Source: Myotis daubentonii
Lineage: Eukaryota; Chordata; Mammalia; Chiroptera; Vespertilionidae
Assembly: GCF_963259705.1 (NCBI RefSeq)
Contig: NC_081842.1
Span: 60,152,787-60,216,786, forward strand
Length of the DNA stretch: 64,000 nucleotides
Direction: 5' to 3'
This document shows positions 23,046 to 34,623 of the stretch, piece after piece (within the stretch, counting starts at the first letter, position 1; each line of letters starts with the position of its first letter). The notes beneath the pieces are model-generated. The model saw nothing but the letters and a program-made list of their open reading frames with translations, was not told the origin of the DNA and did no database searches. The translations under genes were made by a program, and so were the position numbers.

Positions 23046-24150
23046 AGAATAAAATTGCTTTGCTATCAAAGCCAAGTAAGGTGTGTCATTTGTTGTCCCT
23101 AATGAAGTCAGAGCAGCTCAGTTGCTAAGCGACTTTGCTGGGTTCCTATCAAATAAAATCCATGGAGAAGCAACTAAACCCACCTTGCATTTAGGCTATA
23201 AAGACCAAAAGTTGGGGAGAACAGAGTGTTCCTGGGGTAGGAGACAGTGAGGGTCAGTGGCTGGGAGGCATGGAAGATGTGGGAATGCCCAGTGCCTGGA
23301 AGTATCAGAGGGTCTGGGATATGCAAATCTGCTGGGGGCGGGGTCAGGCTCTGGGCTCCCAGAGGTCAGGTCCAGAGGGAGGGCAGGGGTGTGGTTCCAG
23401 GGAATCCCCTTCCTGGGAGGCTCATCCTCCTCCCCTTAACCCCGTAACCTGTCCATTTGGATAAAGTGGGTGAGAAGCAGGTACTCAATGCCTGGGCTGG
23501 ATGCCCCTCAGTCCTGGATCTCTCCGAGGCGGGTGTGGGGGCGGGGGGTTGTTTGTATTGGTTTATTTGATTCTTCTTACAAGTTGAAGGGGTGGCAGGG
23601 GAGTGTCCGCCAGACATGATTTCCTTCTGCTTGCTCACCAGACCTGCCCCGTGTGGTGCCTTTTCCCTTCCTTCCTGGCTGCCCCGAGCTAAATGCGCGC
23701 ATGAGATCACCAGGGACGAAACTGGGGCCCCCCTTCTATTGCTTGTATTGCGTGGAGATTGCACTCCACAGGAACCTGCCTGATCCAGGGATGGTTGGGG
23801 TCAGGCACTGCTGGAAAGGCTCAATTTAAATCAAGCCTCCGCTTGCAGCTGCTTAGATAGGCGCGGGCTGAGGGTTTATCATCCCTTCTGGCTGTTTCCT
23901 TGGAAACCACAAACTCAAGATAGCAGGGCCTCATCAGCGCAGGCTCTCCTTAGTCAGCTGCTGAATTTACTTGAAGGATGTAGACTAATTTGTAAACGAT
24001 ACTAAAGTGTGTACAATTAGGTCAAAGCATTATGCAATTGTTTCCTATTAATTTGTGTGATTGAGGGTCCTGAGTGTTTGAGGATGTCAGCTCTCACAGA
24101 GCATAGTGATTTTAACTATTGAATTTAACCAAAATCTCCAGTGACTCTTT
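23046..24150. other. GC-rich intronic block, possible old LTR
   Basis: 23090-23780 is much more GC-rich than its neighbours and has a TATA-like GGCTATAAAGACC at about 23198. In the other direction the right end begins TGTGGAGTGCAATC (complement at about 23757-23770), which would suit an LTR start. I found no matching partner end or target duplication, so LTR identity is unproven. 23780-24150 returns to ordinary intron sequence. Confidence 0.35.
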
Positions 24151-24154
24151 CAGC

Positions 24155-24405
24155 CAGGTGGCCTCCGGCCGGGTGCAGCCTGCCTGCTCACACCTCCACA
24201 GGTGGCCACTGCTGCCAGGGGGCCGCTCCCAGGCCAGGCGGAGTGGCTTGCCTGTTCACAACCCTGGCCCGGTGGCCTCAGGGCTGGGCAGCGCCCCCGC
24301 CAGTGGCCACTTCCACCGGCCGCTCCCGGGCAGTGCAGCGCCTGACTGGTCATGACTGCTAAGGTGTCCAGGCTAATTAGCATATCCCTCTATTATTATA
24401 TAGGA
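24155..24405 (-). mobile_element. HeliBat-like Helitron, 3' end not found
   Basis: The right end GGCTAATTAGCATATCCCTC followed by TATTATTATATAGGA is the Helitron start in complement. The body is GC-rich repeats of about 60 bp (GGTGGCCTCCGGCCGGGTGC, GGTGGCCACTGCTGCCAGG). The expected CTAG terminus at the left is missing. Confidence 0.75.
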
Positions 24406-25145
24406 TAAACATTTCCATCTGTGTTCCTTTTAGCCCAATTAATTTTTTAACTGAATGATGTCAGTGGACAGAAAATATACAAAAGTTTGACAATGTTTAC
24501 AAAGCCAACTATTTGGACATATACTGAAATTTCAGTAAAACTTTGGATGATCTGGCATTATATAGAAAGTATTTTGCTTAAATCCTAATTAACCATGTGC
24601 ATTTTTCTTTTATACTTTTGATCCTGTTAAAAAACTGTCATCTTTTGTAGAATTTTAAATGTTAATTAATAATGTTCATTTCATTTGTTATAATACCTCC
24701 TAGAAAGTCATCACCCAATAAGAAAAATAACGGCTAAAATATGGAGTTAATTTTTAAAAAGAAGTAAATAACTACTTTTAACTAACAATTATATTTTTAA
24801 AGGGGCCAGATATTCTAGGAGAAAATTATCCTCTTTAACACAACAATTGAAACCAGTTTTTTCAATTAGAGAGCCTGATTTTCATATCATTTTCATATTT
24901 AACAGCATATTTTCTAGGACTTAAACCTAAGAAACTTGAGATGCTTCCTAACTTTAAATATCTCATTTACCCTTTCAAAGATTCTATGTTTCTGTCTAAT
25001 TTTACTTACATGGTATCGTAAATTATGTTTACTTTATGTTGTCATGCATTTTAACAGCATCACAGAAGAAAGATAAAAAATCGAAAGGCAAGAAAAACAG
25101 ATGAACTTAATCAAGTTCGTAAACATCTTGTTTTCTATCTCCTAC
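24406..25145. other. Intron, AT-rich, nothing recognised
   Basis: 740 bp up to exon f donor. No repeat ends or coding features seen. Confidence 0.5.
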
Positions 25146-25297
25146 CTGCAATGAACTGCTTGTTTTTTCGAGGAGACCGTGGTTGTCGTTGGTATAAGTC
25201 ACTTGATCTATATAGGTCAATGGTCCCCATGCTTAACAGTACTGTCTTCTGTATAAAATCCACCACAGCCAACCCATTGCAGTTCCCAAATGCAACT
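25146..25297 (-). CDS. STXBP5L: STXBP5L coding exon f
   Basis: A 152-bp exon. The first A completes Ile, then VAFGNCNGLAVVDFIQKTV, LLSMGTIDLYRSSDLYQRQ and PRSPRKNKQFIA, leaving one base (G) before a GTAGGA donor. VVDFIQKTVLLSMGTIDLYRSSDLYQR is the tomosyn-2 form; tomosyn-1 has a different MVDYLQKAVLL-type sequence as I recall it. PRSPRKNK is the start of the basic linker after the WD40 propellers, where isoform variation begins. The codons are open throughout. The acceptor follows a C/T-rich tract (TTTTTCTCTCAG). Confidence 0.97.
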
Positions 25298-25769
25298 CTG
25301 AGAGAAAAAGAAAAATGCAACTAGAATGTATCACACCAAGTATTATTATTTTTACATTTGAATTAAAAATAAGATTACTGGAAAGTAAAGCTGTTGTGTT
25401 GGAGATGTTGGGCAGTGACTGGAGCAGTCCAGAAGGATATTATACCTTGACAAAGAATGGGTTGACCTTGTATAATTTTCCACAAGAAAATAGAATTGAT
25501 CAATATTATTATAAGTAAATTTATAAGTGACCACGACAAAACATAGGAATGAGCTGTACCCACATTTTGTCATGTAAGTAGTGATTACCCAATCAGCTCT
25601 TTAACTACTTTGTCGTGTATTTTTACAGAAGAATGATGTGACATCTTTTTGGTACACAATGGGGAAATAGGTCAAGAAGTGTCACACTTTTAAAAGCTAC
25701 AATAGCTTAGGCATGTAATTAGGTGCCTTTTTGAAATAAAATATTAGTTCTCTTTTTAAACCATTGTCT

Positions 25770-26070
25770 ATATCTATACAATCTTTATTGTTGAAAGTTA
25801 TTACATAGGTCCTCTGTTTTCCCCCATTAACCTCTTTCAGCCCTCCCCCCAGGCCCTATGTCCATGGGTTATGCCAGTGGTCGGCAAACTGCGGCTCGCG
25901 AGCTACATGCAGCTCTTTGGCCCCTTGAGTGTGGCCACGAAGTTTCAATTGCACTGTACGTGCGCTCCCGCACGTGGTATTTTGTGGAAGAGCCACACTC
26001 AAGGGGCCGCAGTTTGCCGACCACTGGGTTATGCAAATAAGCTCACTGGTTGATCTCTTAAAAACATGGT
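25770..26070 (-). repeat. L1 3' end fragment hosting a hAT MITE
   Basis: CTTTATTGTTGAAAGTTATT, the pyrimidine run TTTTCCCCCATTAACC and CCCTATGTCCATGGGTTATG match the 3'UTR of the bat L1 in complement. After the MITE the L1 resumes with AAATAAGCTCACTGGTTGAT. Confidence 0.8.
25875..26026. mobile_element. hAT MITE, 152 bp, perfect 8-bp duplication
   Basis: The ends CAGTGGTCGGCAAACTGCGG and CCGCAGTTTGCCGACCACTG are perfect inverted repeats. GGTTATGC lies on both sides (25867-25874, 26027-26034). The interior is short, with a palindromic CACGTG, and differs from the 212-bp family nearby. No transposase. Confidence 0.95.
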
Positions 26071-26251
26071 ATTTTAACACAAAATATTACATAAAATTCA
26101 TATCTCTAAAGTTTTCACACTTTGTAGATATAACTTTCATTTACAAAAATTAAAATTTTCTCATTTCTTTTGCTCCTCATTTCTCCCCGCTTATTAATAG
26201 ACAAAGACCATTTGATAAATTTCCTGTGAAATTAAAACTGTTCTCCTAAGC

Positions 26252-26463
26252 CAGTGGTCGGCAAACTCATTAGTCAGCAGAGCCAAATATCAACAGTACA
26301 ACGATTGAAATTTCTTTTGAGAGCCAAATTTTTTAAACTTAAACTATATAGGTAGGTACACTGTTATTAATTTAATTAGGGTACTCCTAAGGCTCAGGAA
26401 GAGCCACACTCAAGGGGCCAAAGAGCCGCATGTAGCTCACGAGCCGCAGTTTGCTGACCACAG
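26252..26463. mobile_element. hAT MITE, 212 bp, perfect 8-bp duplication
   Basis: Starts CAGTGGTCGGCAAACTC and ends GCAGTTTGCTGACCACAG. TCCTAAGC is duplicated at 26244-26251 and 26464-26471. The same family recurs at 30411 and 46024. Confidence 0.95.
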
Positions 26464-26619
26464 TCCTAAGCCGTCATTTTGATCACTTCAATCATTAGCA
26501 TACAATAACTTTTCTTTTTTCTCAATTTACAACATGCTTTCTAGCTGAACAATTATAAATCTGTGTTTGTTGCTTCTTACATTAAATATACACTAAATGT
26601 ATGGGTACTGTTTTGCTCA

Positions 26620-27194
26620 TCTATAGAAAATAAAAGGCTAATATGCAAATTGACTGAACGGCAGAATGACCAGTTGCTATGATGTGCACTGACCACCAGG
26701 GGGCAGATGCTCAATGCAGGAGCTGCCCCCTGGTGGTCAGTGTGCTCCCACAGGGGGAGCAGCTCATGGCTGGCAAGAGCAGCAGCAGTGGTGGGGGCCT
26801 CTCCCACCTCCGCGGCAGTGCTAAGGATGTCTGACTAATGGCTTTGACCAGTGATGGTGAACCTACGACACGCGAACTCATTTTTTTGGTTGATTTTTCT
26901 TTGTTAAATGACATTTAAATATATAAAATAAATATCAAAAATATAAATCTTTGTTTTACTATGATTGCAAATATCAAAAAATTTCTGTATGTGACATGGC
27001 ACCAGAGTTAAATTAGGGTTTTTCAAAATGCTGGCTAGCCAAGCTCAAAAGGTTCGCCATCACTGGCTTAGGCCCACTCCCCATCAGTGGCACATCCCCT
27101 GAGGGCTTCCGGACTGCAAGAGGGTGCAGGCCAGGCTGAGGGCTCCCCCCCCCCCCACTCCTGAGTGCATGAATTTCGTGCACCGGACCTCTAG
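26620..27194 (+). mobile_element. HeliBat Helitron with nested hAT MITE
   Basis: Starts TCTATAGAAAATAAAAGGC, has the CCCCCTGGTGGTCAGTG block, and ends in hairpin CATGAATTTCGTGCACC and CTAG at 27191-27194. The MITE at 26849-27065 interrupts it. The Helitron sequence resumes with GGCTTAGGCCCACTCCCC. Confidence 0.92.
26849..27065. mobile_element. hAT MITE, CAGTGATGG family, inside a Helitron
   Basis: Ends CAGTGATGGTGAACCT and AGGTTCGCCATCACTG. Flanks GCTTTGAC and GCTTAGGC match at six of eight positions, and the right-hand one is the Helitron's own sequence. This dates the MITE after the Helitron. Confidence 0.88.
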
Positions 27195-27777
27195 TTTTAT
27201 GTAAGTTACATGTTGTTTTATTGCTTAGATTGAATCTGATTAGCAAGTCATCTGCTTACTCTGAATCTAGTTCTTTCCACTCCATCTCACTGCCTTCCTC
27301 ACAACAAATTAAAAGTTCCAGGATACTAGATGTTTTGCTATTTTACACAGAGTTTTTTTACATCTTCTAGCAAGACAGGTTTTTGAAACTTTGAAAAAGT
27401 GTTATAAAAGTCAGAAGATTCCACCTTAACATTGTATAGGTTATTTGACTTTGAGAACAATTAATGAATCTTGCCATGCTTGTTTATTTACTTTATAATG
27501 AGAATTATAATACAAGGCTTATCTAATTCACAGAACCTTTAGGAACAATAAATCAAATTTGTTAATATACTTCCACACCAAATTAGAATTGATTGTGATA
27601 TTATATATTACATATTATAGCAGCTTAATATCTTTTAACACAAAAAGTATAAATATAGTTAATTACTTCTGCTTACAGGTGTGATAGAGTTCCCAAATGT
27701 AATACTGACAGGAAAAAAAATTAGGCAACTAGAATGTATGATACTAACCAAAATAATTATATTTTTATCTGCAAATC
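27195..27777. other. Intron, nothing recognised
   Basis: AT-rich. No mobile element termini found. Confidence 0.45.
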
Positions 27778-28036
27778 TCTATATATAAAAGCCAAGCGAC
27801 CAGAATGACCAGTCGCTATGACATGCACTGTGGCCGGCCAACTGGCCTGATCGTGTTGCCCCCATCCCCCTAGCAGGCCCCACCCCTGATCGGCCCCTCC
27901 ACTCTGATTGGGGGCAGGGCCGCGGCCAGCCAACTGCCCGCGGCCCCTCCCCTCTGCCAGCCCAGCCTTATCGACCCCCATTGGGGCAGGCTGGTTGGAC
28001 CCCACCCATGCAGGAATTTGTGCACTGGGCCTCTAG
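27778..28036 (+). mobile_element. Short HeliBat Helitron
   Basis: Starts TCTATATATAAAAGCCAAGC and ends GGAATTTGTGCACTGGGCCT with CTAG at 28033-28036. 259 bp, GC-rich interior, no coding. Confidence 0.9.
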
Positions 28037-29247
28037 TTAAAAATAAAAATACTGGAGTGATGTCAGCATTATGGTAGAGTAAGAAGACCTCTAGGTTTCT
28101 CCCCTTGAGGTAGTAGCAACAAGTTGGACAACTATAATTCAACAAATGATTCCATGCTCAACACACAAACACATCTGAGAGATCCGCACACTGAGACATC
28201 TAAAGGTGGGTATGTTGAAGCAAGCAGGGAGAAAGGATAAAGTCAGGTGCCACAGACACAATCCTGGATTCACTATGGCCCCAGCTGATGCAGTAGCAAT
28301 GAAGGGTCAGGGGGAAGCCCTCACTCACTCAGCAGCCCAGGGAGGGGCAGAGGCAGCATTTCTGCCTGAGTGGCTAGTACACATTGTGGTTAACATATCT
28401 GGCAGCTGCCATTACCAGAGAAAAAACAACGCAGACAGACAAACCTGTCTCCCATCACTCACCTGGCACCAGGTGATGAGGTAGCATTAGAGGTATTGAG
28501 TTGTGGCCCTCACTCAGAGGCCTGGAGAGGGCTGGAGGGACAGAAAACTTCAGCCAAGTTGCCAATGCACACTGCAGCTGGTCCCAGTGGAAAAAACAAA
28601 GCTGCAGCATGTGAGCCCACCTCTTGTCCCACTCATTATGGCAGAGGCTGGTGGAGGCAGCTGGGATACCTCAGATAGTGCAGCACTGACTCCATTAGGA
28701 AGAGCAATATAAGAAAGGGTATACCAAAAGGAAAGGGGAACAGAGAGCCTATTCAAACAAATAATTGATGAGAACTTCCTAAACCACTGGAAAGAGCTGG
28801 AACCTTGAATCCAAGAAGCTCACAGAACACCTAATTACCTGAATGCAAAGAGACCTTACCTCTCCAAGACATATTACTGTCAAAAGTTAATGACAAAGAA
28901 TTCTCAAGGCAACCGAGGGGGTGAGGAGGCCTGACTGTAACCTATGAAGGAAACCTCAGTGGATTATCATTGAATTTCAGCAGAAACCTTACAAGCTAGG
29001 AAAAAGTGAAATCAAATATGTCAGTATTTAAAGAGGGAAATCAACAGTCAAGAATAATACCAAGCAAAGTGATGCTTTAGATATGAAGGAGAAATAAAGG
29101 CTGAGAAAATTTACCACCACAAGACCGGCATTACAAGAAATGCAGAAAGGAGCTCTTTTTACTTGAAACAACAAAAGAATACAAAACTGTATGATAAAGC
29201 AGGAAGCAGGAAATTGCAACTCTATTTCAGAATAGAGTATTAAACAA

Positions 29248-29719
29248 TCCTATATAATAAAAGGATAATATGCAAATTGACCCTAACAGCAGAATGACTG
29301 GGAATGACGGTCACTATAACACACACTGACCACCAGGAGGCAGATGCTCAATGCAGAAGCTGCACCCTGGTGGTCAGTGCACTCCCACAGGGGGAGCTCT
29401 GCTCAGCCACAAGCCAGGCTGATGGCTGCCAGCACAGCAGTGGTGTCAGGAGTCTCTCTCACCTCCTCAGCAGCACTAAGGATGTCCGACTGCAGCTTAG
29501 GCCTGCTCCCCGCTGGCAAGTGGACATATCTCAAGGGCTCCCGGGCTGCCAGAGGAATGTCTGACTGCCAGTTTAGGCTCAATCTCCCGGGGAGCGGGTC
29601 TAAGCCAGCAGGTGGACATCCCCCCAGGGGTCCCAGACTGTGAGAGGGCACAGGCCGGGCTGAGGGAGATTCCTTTCCCCCCGCCCAAGTGCACAAATTT
29701 TTGTGCACCAGGCATCTAG
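29248..29719 (+). mobile_element. HeliBat Helitron
   Basis: Starts TCCTATATAATAAAAGGA, has CACCAGGAGGCAGATGCTC and its inverted partner, and ends CACAAATTTTTGTGCACCAGG with CTAG at 29716-29719. 472 bp, no coding capacity. Confidence 0.93.
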
Positions 29720-30282
29720 TTATAACATAAAGGTTAAAGGGGGTGAAAGCATTTAAAAAATACTATAGCTTCTACAATTTGGAAATGAATACCATCACAA
29801 AAAGGGATAATTTGTGATAACAAAAACCTAAAAGGAAGAGAAAAGGACTGAATTTGCACGGGTGACTGGAGATAAAGTACATTCAGATGAAAAAGGAGTA
29901 TAGTATGTATAAAACTTTTTGTTACATAAAACTAATGGTAACCACAAAACAAATTTAGAACAAAAGAAATCTAAAACAAAGACACATAACATAAAAGAAA
30001 TGGAGGAAAAAATGATAGACTGCCACCAAACTAAAATAGCAGACAAAAACACAAGGGAAAAAGCAAACAGTGGAGATACACAGCAACCAGAAATTTAAAA
30101 AAAAGAGAGATAAGATGGCTGTGATAAGTCTTCATGTATTAATAATCACCCTAAATGTAAATGGACTGAATTCACCAATCAAAAGGCACGTAGTAGTGGG
30201 ATGTATTAAAAAACAAGATGTAACTATATACTGTCTTTAAAAGACCCATCTCAGCTAAAAATGTTACCAGAGTTAGCTAATT

Positions 30283-30835
30283 ATTGATGGGAAAGGAAAC
30301 AAAAGGGCAGACATTGTTGAGCACACTCAGCTGGGAAGCAAAGGCCTGTTTGTTTCACCAAGAAACTACAGCTTCACACCCTAGGGAATCACAGCATTGT
30401 CCCTCTAGATCCCTGGTCAGCAAACTGCAGCTCTCGAGCCACATGCGGCACTTTGGCCCCTTGAGTGTGGCTCTTCCTAAGCCTTAGGTATACCCTAATT
30501 AAAAATAATAACAATGTACCTACCTATATAGTTTAAGTTTAAAAAATTTGGCTCTCAAAAGAAATGTCAATCGTTGTACTGTTGATATTTGGCTCTGTTG
30601 ACTAATGAATTTGCTGACCACTGCTCTAGATTAACACCCTCCCTTCTCCTCTCAGATACTGGATTGTGTGTGTGGGTGAGGGAGAAGATAAGAACATGTG
30701 CAGGGGGAGGTGCTGGACTATAGAGGCCTGTCAGTCAGGCAAAAGATCATTGGTTAGGAGGGTGGAGCCAATGCAAACCCGGAAAACTGGTCATTTTGAA
30801 AACCCTTCTGATTCCTCTCAAGCCTGAGATTACAT
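30283..30835. other. Unidentified insertion in old L1
   Basis: About 0.55 kb that is not L1 and contains one hAT MITE (30411-30623). The outer limits (AAAGGGCAGACATTGTTGAG and CTCTCATGTTGGGGCAC) could belong to an LTR, but no target duplication is visible. Confidence 0.35.
30411..30623. mobile_element. hAT MITE, 213 bp, perfect 8-bp duplication
   Basis: Ends CCCTGGTCAGCAAACTGCAG and GAATTTGCTGACCACTG. CTCTAGAT flanks both sides (30403-30410, 30624-30631). Same family as 26252-26463 in opposite orientation. Confidence 0.93.
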
Positions 30836-31085
30836 AATCCCAGGAGACAAATCTCTCTCATGTTGGGGCACAAAACTAGCCTTCATAAATTTAAGAAGAT
30901 TAAAAAAATAGCAAGCATATTTGCTCACCACAACAGTAGAAAACAGAAATTAACTACAGGAAGAACCACAACTAAGTGGAAATTAAACAACATGCTATTG
31001 AACAACTGCTGGGTCAAAGAATAAATAAAAAAATACATAGAGACAAATGAAAATGACAACATAATAGAATATTATTTTAAATTAA

Positions 31086-33400
31086 ATCTTTATTGTTCAG
31101 ATTATTACAGTTGTTCCTCTTTTTCCCCCACAGCTCCCCTCCACCCGGTTACCACTGCCCTCTCAGCCCTTACCCCGCCCCCACTGTCCTCGTCCATAGG
31201 TGTATGATTTTTGTCCAGTCTCTTCCCACACCCCCACACCGTTTCCCCCCAAGAATTGTCAGTCCACTCCCTTTCTATGCCACTGATTCTATTCTATTCA
31301 CCAGTTTATTCTGTTCATGAGATTTTTTATTCACTTGATTTTTAGGTTCACTTGTTGGTAGAAATGTATTGTTCATAATTTGTATCTTTACCTTTTTCTT
31401 CTTCTTCCTCTTCTTAAAGGATACCTTTCAGCATTTCATATAATACTGGTTTGGTGGTGATGAACTCCTTTAGCTTTTTCTTATCTGTGAAGCTCTTTAT
31501 CTGACCTTCAATTCTGCATGATAGCTTTGCTGGGTAAAGTAATCTTGGTTGTAGGTTCTTGCTATTCATCACTTTGAATATTTCTCGCCACACCCTTCTG
31601 GCCTGCATAGTTTCTGTTGAGAAATCAGCTGTCAATCGTATGGGTACTCCCTTGTAGCTAACTAACTGTTTTTCTCTTGCTGCTTTTAAGATTCTCTCTT
31701 TGTCTTTTGCTCTTGGCATTTTAATTATGATGTGTCTTGGTGTGGTCCTCTTTGGATTCCTTTTATTTGGGGTTCTCTGCGCTTCCTGGACTTGTAAGTC
31801 TATTTCTTTCACTAGGAAGGGGGAGTTTTCTGTCATTATTTCTTCAAATAAGATTTCAATATCTTGCTCTCTCTCTTTTTCTGGCACCCCTATAATTCAG
31901 ATGTTGGTGCACTTGAAGTTGTCCCAGAGGCTCCTTACACTATCTTCATATTTTTGGATTCTTTTTTCATTTTGCTTTTCCAGTTGGGTGTTTTTTGCTT
32001 CTTCGTATTTCAAATCATTGACTTGATTCTTGTGATCCTCTAGTCTGCTTTTGGATCTCTGTATAATATTCTTTATTTCAGTCAGTGTATGCATAATTTC
32101 TAGTTGGTCCTTTTTCATATCCTCGAGGGTCTCACTAGATTTATCGGCAGTTTCTAGAAAATTCTTGAAAAACCTTAAAACCGTGGTTTTGAACTCTATA
32201 TCCAGTAGTTTGCTTTCCTCCATTTCTGTCATTTGTGACCTGTTTCTTTGTTTCCACATTTTTTATGCTTCCCTGTGTTGATAGAGTGGCTTTCTGTGCT
32301 AGGTGTCCTGTAGGGCCCAGTGGCTCAGCCTCCCCAATTACCTGAGATGGACACTCTTGGTGCACCCCTTTGTGGGCTTTGTGCACAGTCTTGTTGTAGT
32401 TAAGCCTGGACTGTTGTTGGTATCAGTGGGAGGAATTGACCTCCAGGCCAATTGGCTGTGAGAATCAGCTGTGTCTACGGTGGGAGAACTGTGCTGGAGA
32501 CACCCTTATGGGACAAGACTTGCTTCAGTGGGGCTTTGGTGCTCTCTGAGTCTGCCCCCTGAGTGTGCCCCTTATGGATCTGAGGAGTTGTAATCTGGAT
32601 GGTCCACTCTGACCACTGGGTACACTGGCTCTTGGATCTCTAAGGAGGTGCTAATTTAGTCTCTGCCTGAGGCTCCCCCGCAGGAGCTATGGAGAGATCT
32701 GCAGATTCCTCTTCTTTGTTTAGGGTTTGGAGGTGCCCAGATTAGGCCCAATTTTGAAGCAATGCAAGTTGCTGTGGGGCCTTGGGCCTTTTTTTGGAAG
32801 TTCTGGGTCTCTCTTACCCAGCTGCAGTTTGTTAGGTAATTTTAGATTGCAAAAGGCCAGGCAATTCATATGCAAAAGCCTCTGCGCACAGCTTGGGTGG
32901 GGTGGGGTCTCAGGGAATCAACAGGACGGAGTAAACAACTATGGCTGATCCTCAGCCCTGCCCTAAGAGGCCCCGGGTCTCAGTGTCCTGCGGTAATTGC
33001 TGTAAGCACCTCTGAGAGAAAGCCGCCCTCAAGTTCCGCCCAATGCCAGACAGTCCAGTTTCTCCCTGTATGAGTCTGGGTCCCCAGAGACTCGCCCAGA
33101 ACTGAAGTTCAGAGCCATCGGGAGCTTGTGACGCTCTCCCGATTAAAAAAGAAAACCGTGTCCTCAGTTGCCAGCCCTTTCCACGTGCGCCTCCGTACCT
33201 CTGCACTTTACTTCCTCACCTCCTCTGAGTCTGGGTATGATATTCTCTTTCCTTCTAGTTGTAGAATTTCCACTCAGACAGCCTTCCTATGGTTCTGGAT
33301 GATGTCTGTTTTGTCTTTTAGTTGTAGTTTTGAAGTGGTTGTGCGAGGCAGCAATTTCTGGTGTTTACCTACGCCGCCATCTTGATTTCTACTCCACAAT
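31086..33400 (-). mobile_element. HAL1-like ORF1-only L1 derivative, copy 1
   Basis: A 2.3-kb element in which an L1 ORF1 (32259-31414) is followed at once by a short G-rich 3'UTR (complement) and a poly(A) end (plus-strand ATTAAATCTTTATTGTTCAG). There is no ORF2 at all. The 282 codons show coiled coil (LEDHKNQVNDLKYEEAKNT), RRM (GVPEKERE to TPRHIIIKMPRAKDKERIL) and C-terminal (GVPIRLTADFSTETMQARR) blocks, interrupted by a single in-frame TGA at 31897-31899. 32260-33400 is a GC-rich leader, presumably the promoter/5'UTR. Flanking CAATAGAGTATTTT versus AATAGAATATTATTTT suggests a target duplication. HAL1 elements are known half-L1s dependent on L1 machinery; the family assignment here is by structure. 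Confidence 0.85.
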
Positions 33401-33661
33401 AGAGTATTTTGTGGATATGGCTTAAGCAGTACTAGGATGGAATTTTATAGCATTACAGACATATGATAAAAAAAAAATCTCAAACAATCTAACATTTCAC
33501 CTTAAAGAATTAGACAATTAACAAAGGAAATAATAAAAATTAGAGCAGAATTAAAGAAGAAAAAGACAATAGGAAAAATTAATGAAACAAACAGCTGGCT
33601 CTTTGAAAAAATAAAATTGACAAGCTTCTGGCTAGGCACACTAAGAAAAAAACAGAAGTTA

Positions 33662-34228
33662 CAACGTTCTGGAATTGGCTCGGAAGAAGGGCCAGTTGTA
33701 CACTCGGAGGTTCAGGAAAGTGAGCCTTTATTCAAAGCCACGCTGCCAGTTCAGGGGACTCAAAGATCCAGATCCTGAACCACTTAGACAGTGAGATTTT
33801 CTCCGTATATATTTCTGCGTCTCTTGTTTCCTAACTACCAAGCTTCTGTAGTGGACTCACTCAGCCCCCCTCGAGTCAGTTAGATGGCTAATTGAGACTG
33901 TAGCTAATGTCCATCCTGGATGGCGCCAGTGAGCTCCCTCTAACCTGTTACATTCTTGGTTTATGGCCCTTGTAAATTGGAAGTATTTAGGTAAATAGGT
34001 CTTGCAAGACCAGATAATTAAGGATGGGGCAGTGATTTCCTTATAGGCTATCAGGAATGTGCATTAGGGGTACTGATTAACTTGGTACAGAGTCCGGCTG
34101 ATAGTCTCCTACATTCTTTCACAAATAGAGTTACTTATCGGCTAGCAAGAGTGTGCAGTAGAAGGCAGGTTACTGGAACAAATTCAGATTGCTAGCCCCC
34201 CAAAAATGTTTTATGCTCCCCTTCAACA
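33662..34228 (-). mobile_element. Solo LTR-like element, minus strand
   Basis: The complement begins TGTTGAAGGGGAGCATAAAA and has an AATAAA signal (plus-strand TTTATTC at about 33729) near the other end. It sits inside the old L1, which resumes at AGATACCACAGAAATAC. Host retroviral LTR remnant; no internal genes. Exact end and target duplication were not settled. Confidence 0.6.
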
Positions 34229-34466
34229 ACAGATACCACAGAAATACAAATAAATATACAACAATAGTATGACAGGCTTAATAACCTAGGAGAAATTAAC
34301 AAATCGTTAGAAATTTATAACCTTACTAGACTGAACAATGAAGGACTGGAAAACTTAAATGGACCTATCAATAGTAAGAAAATGGAAACAGTAATAAAAC
34401 CTCCATGTTAGGTCTGATTAAATATTTGAATAGATACCCTCCTCCCCTCAGAACTGACCTTTAGAC

Positions 34467-34535
34467 CAGCAGACGTCAACCGATGGTCCACGGACCACTG
34501 GTAGCCTGTGAGGTCTGAAAGATTGGTGACCACTG
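34467..34535. mobile_element. Small hAT MITE 1 of a tandem pair
   Basis: 69 bp. CAGCAGACGTCAACCGATGG at the left and GATTGGTGACCACTG at the right are imperfect inverted repeats of the CAGTGGTTGCCAACC family. Preceded by CTTTAGAC (34459-34466). Confidence 0.8.
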
Positions 34536-34554
34536 GTTTAGGGAACCTTTGAAG

Positions 34555-34623
34555 CAGTGGTTGCCAACCAGTGGTCTGCAGAACAAGGGTGGTCCGTGAG
34601 ATTTGAAAGGTTGGTGACCACTG
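34555..34623. mobile_element. Small hAT MITE 2 of a tandem pair
   Basis: 69 bp. CAGTGGTTGCCAACCAGTGG at the left and GTTGGTGACCACTG at the right. Followed by CTTTAGAC (34624-34631), the same 8-mer that precedes copy 1. Confidence 0.82.

Noticed and set aside
23247..23783. Small open frames in the GC-rich block as a gene
   Set aside because: Short, overlapping on both strands, no splice or domain support.
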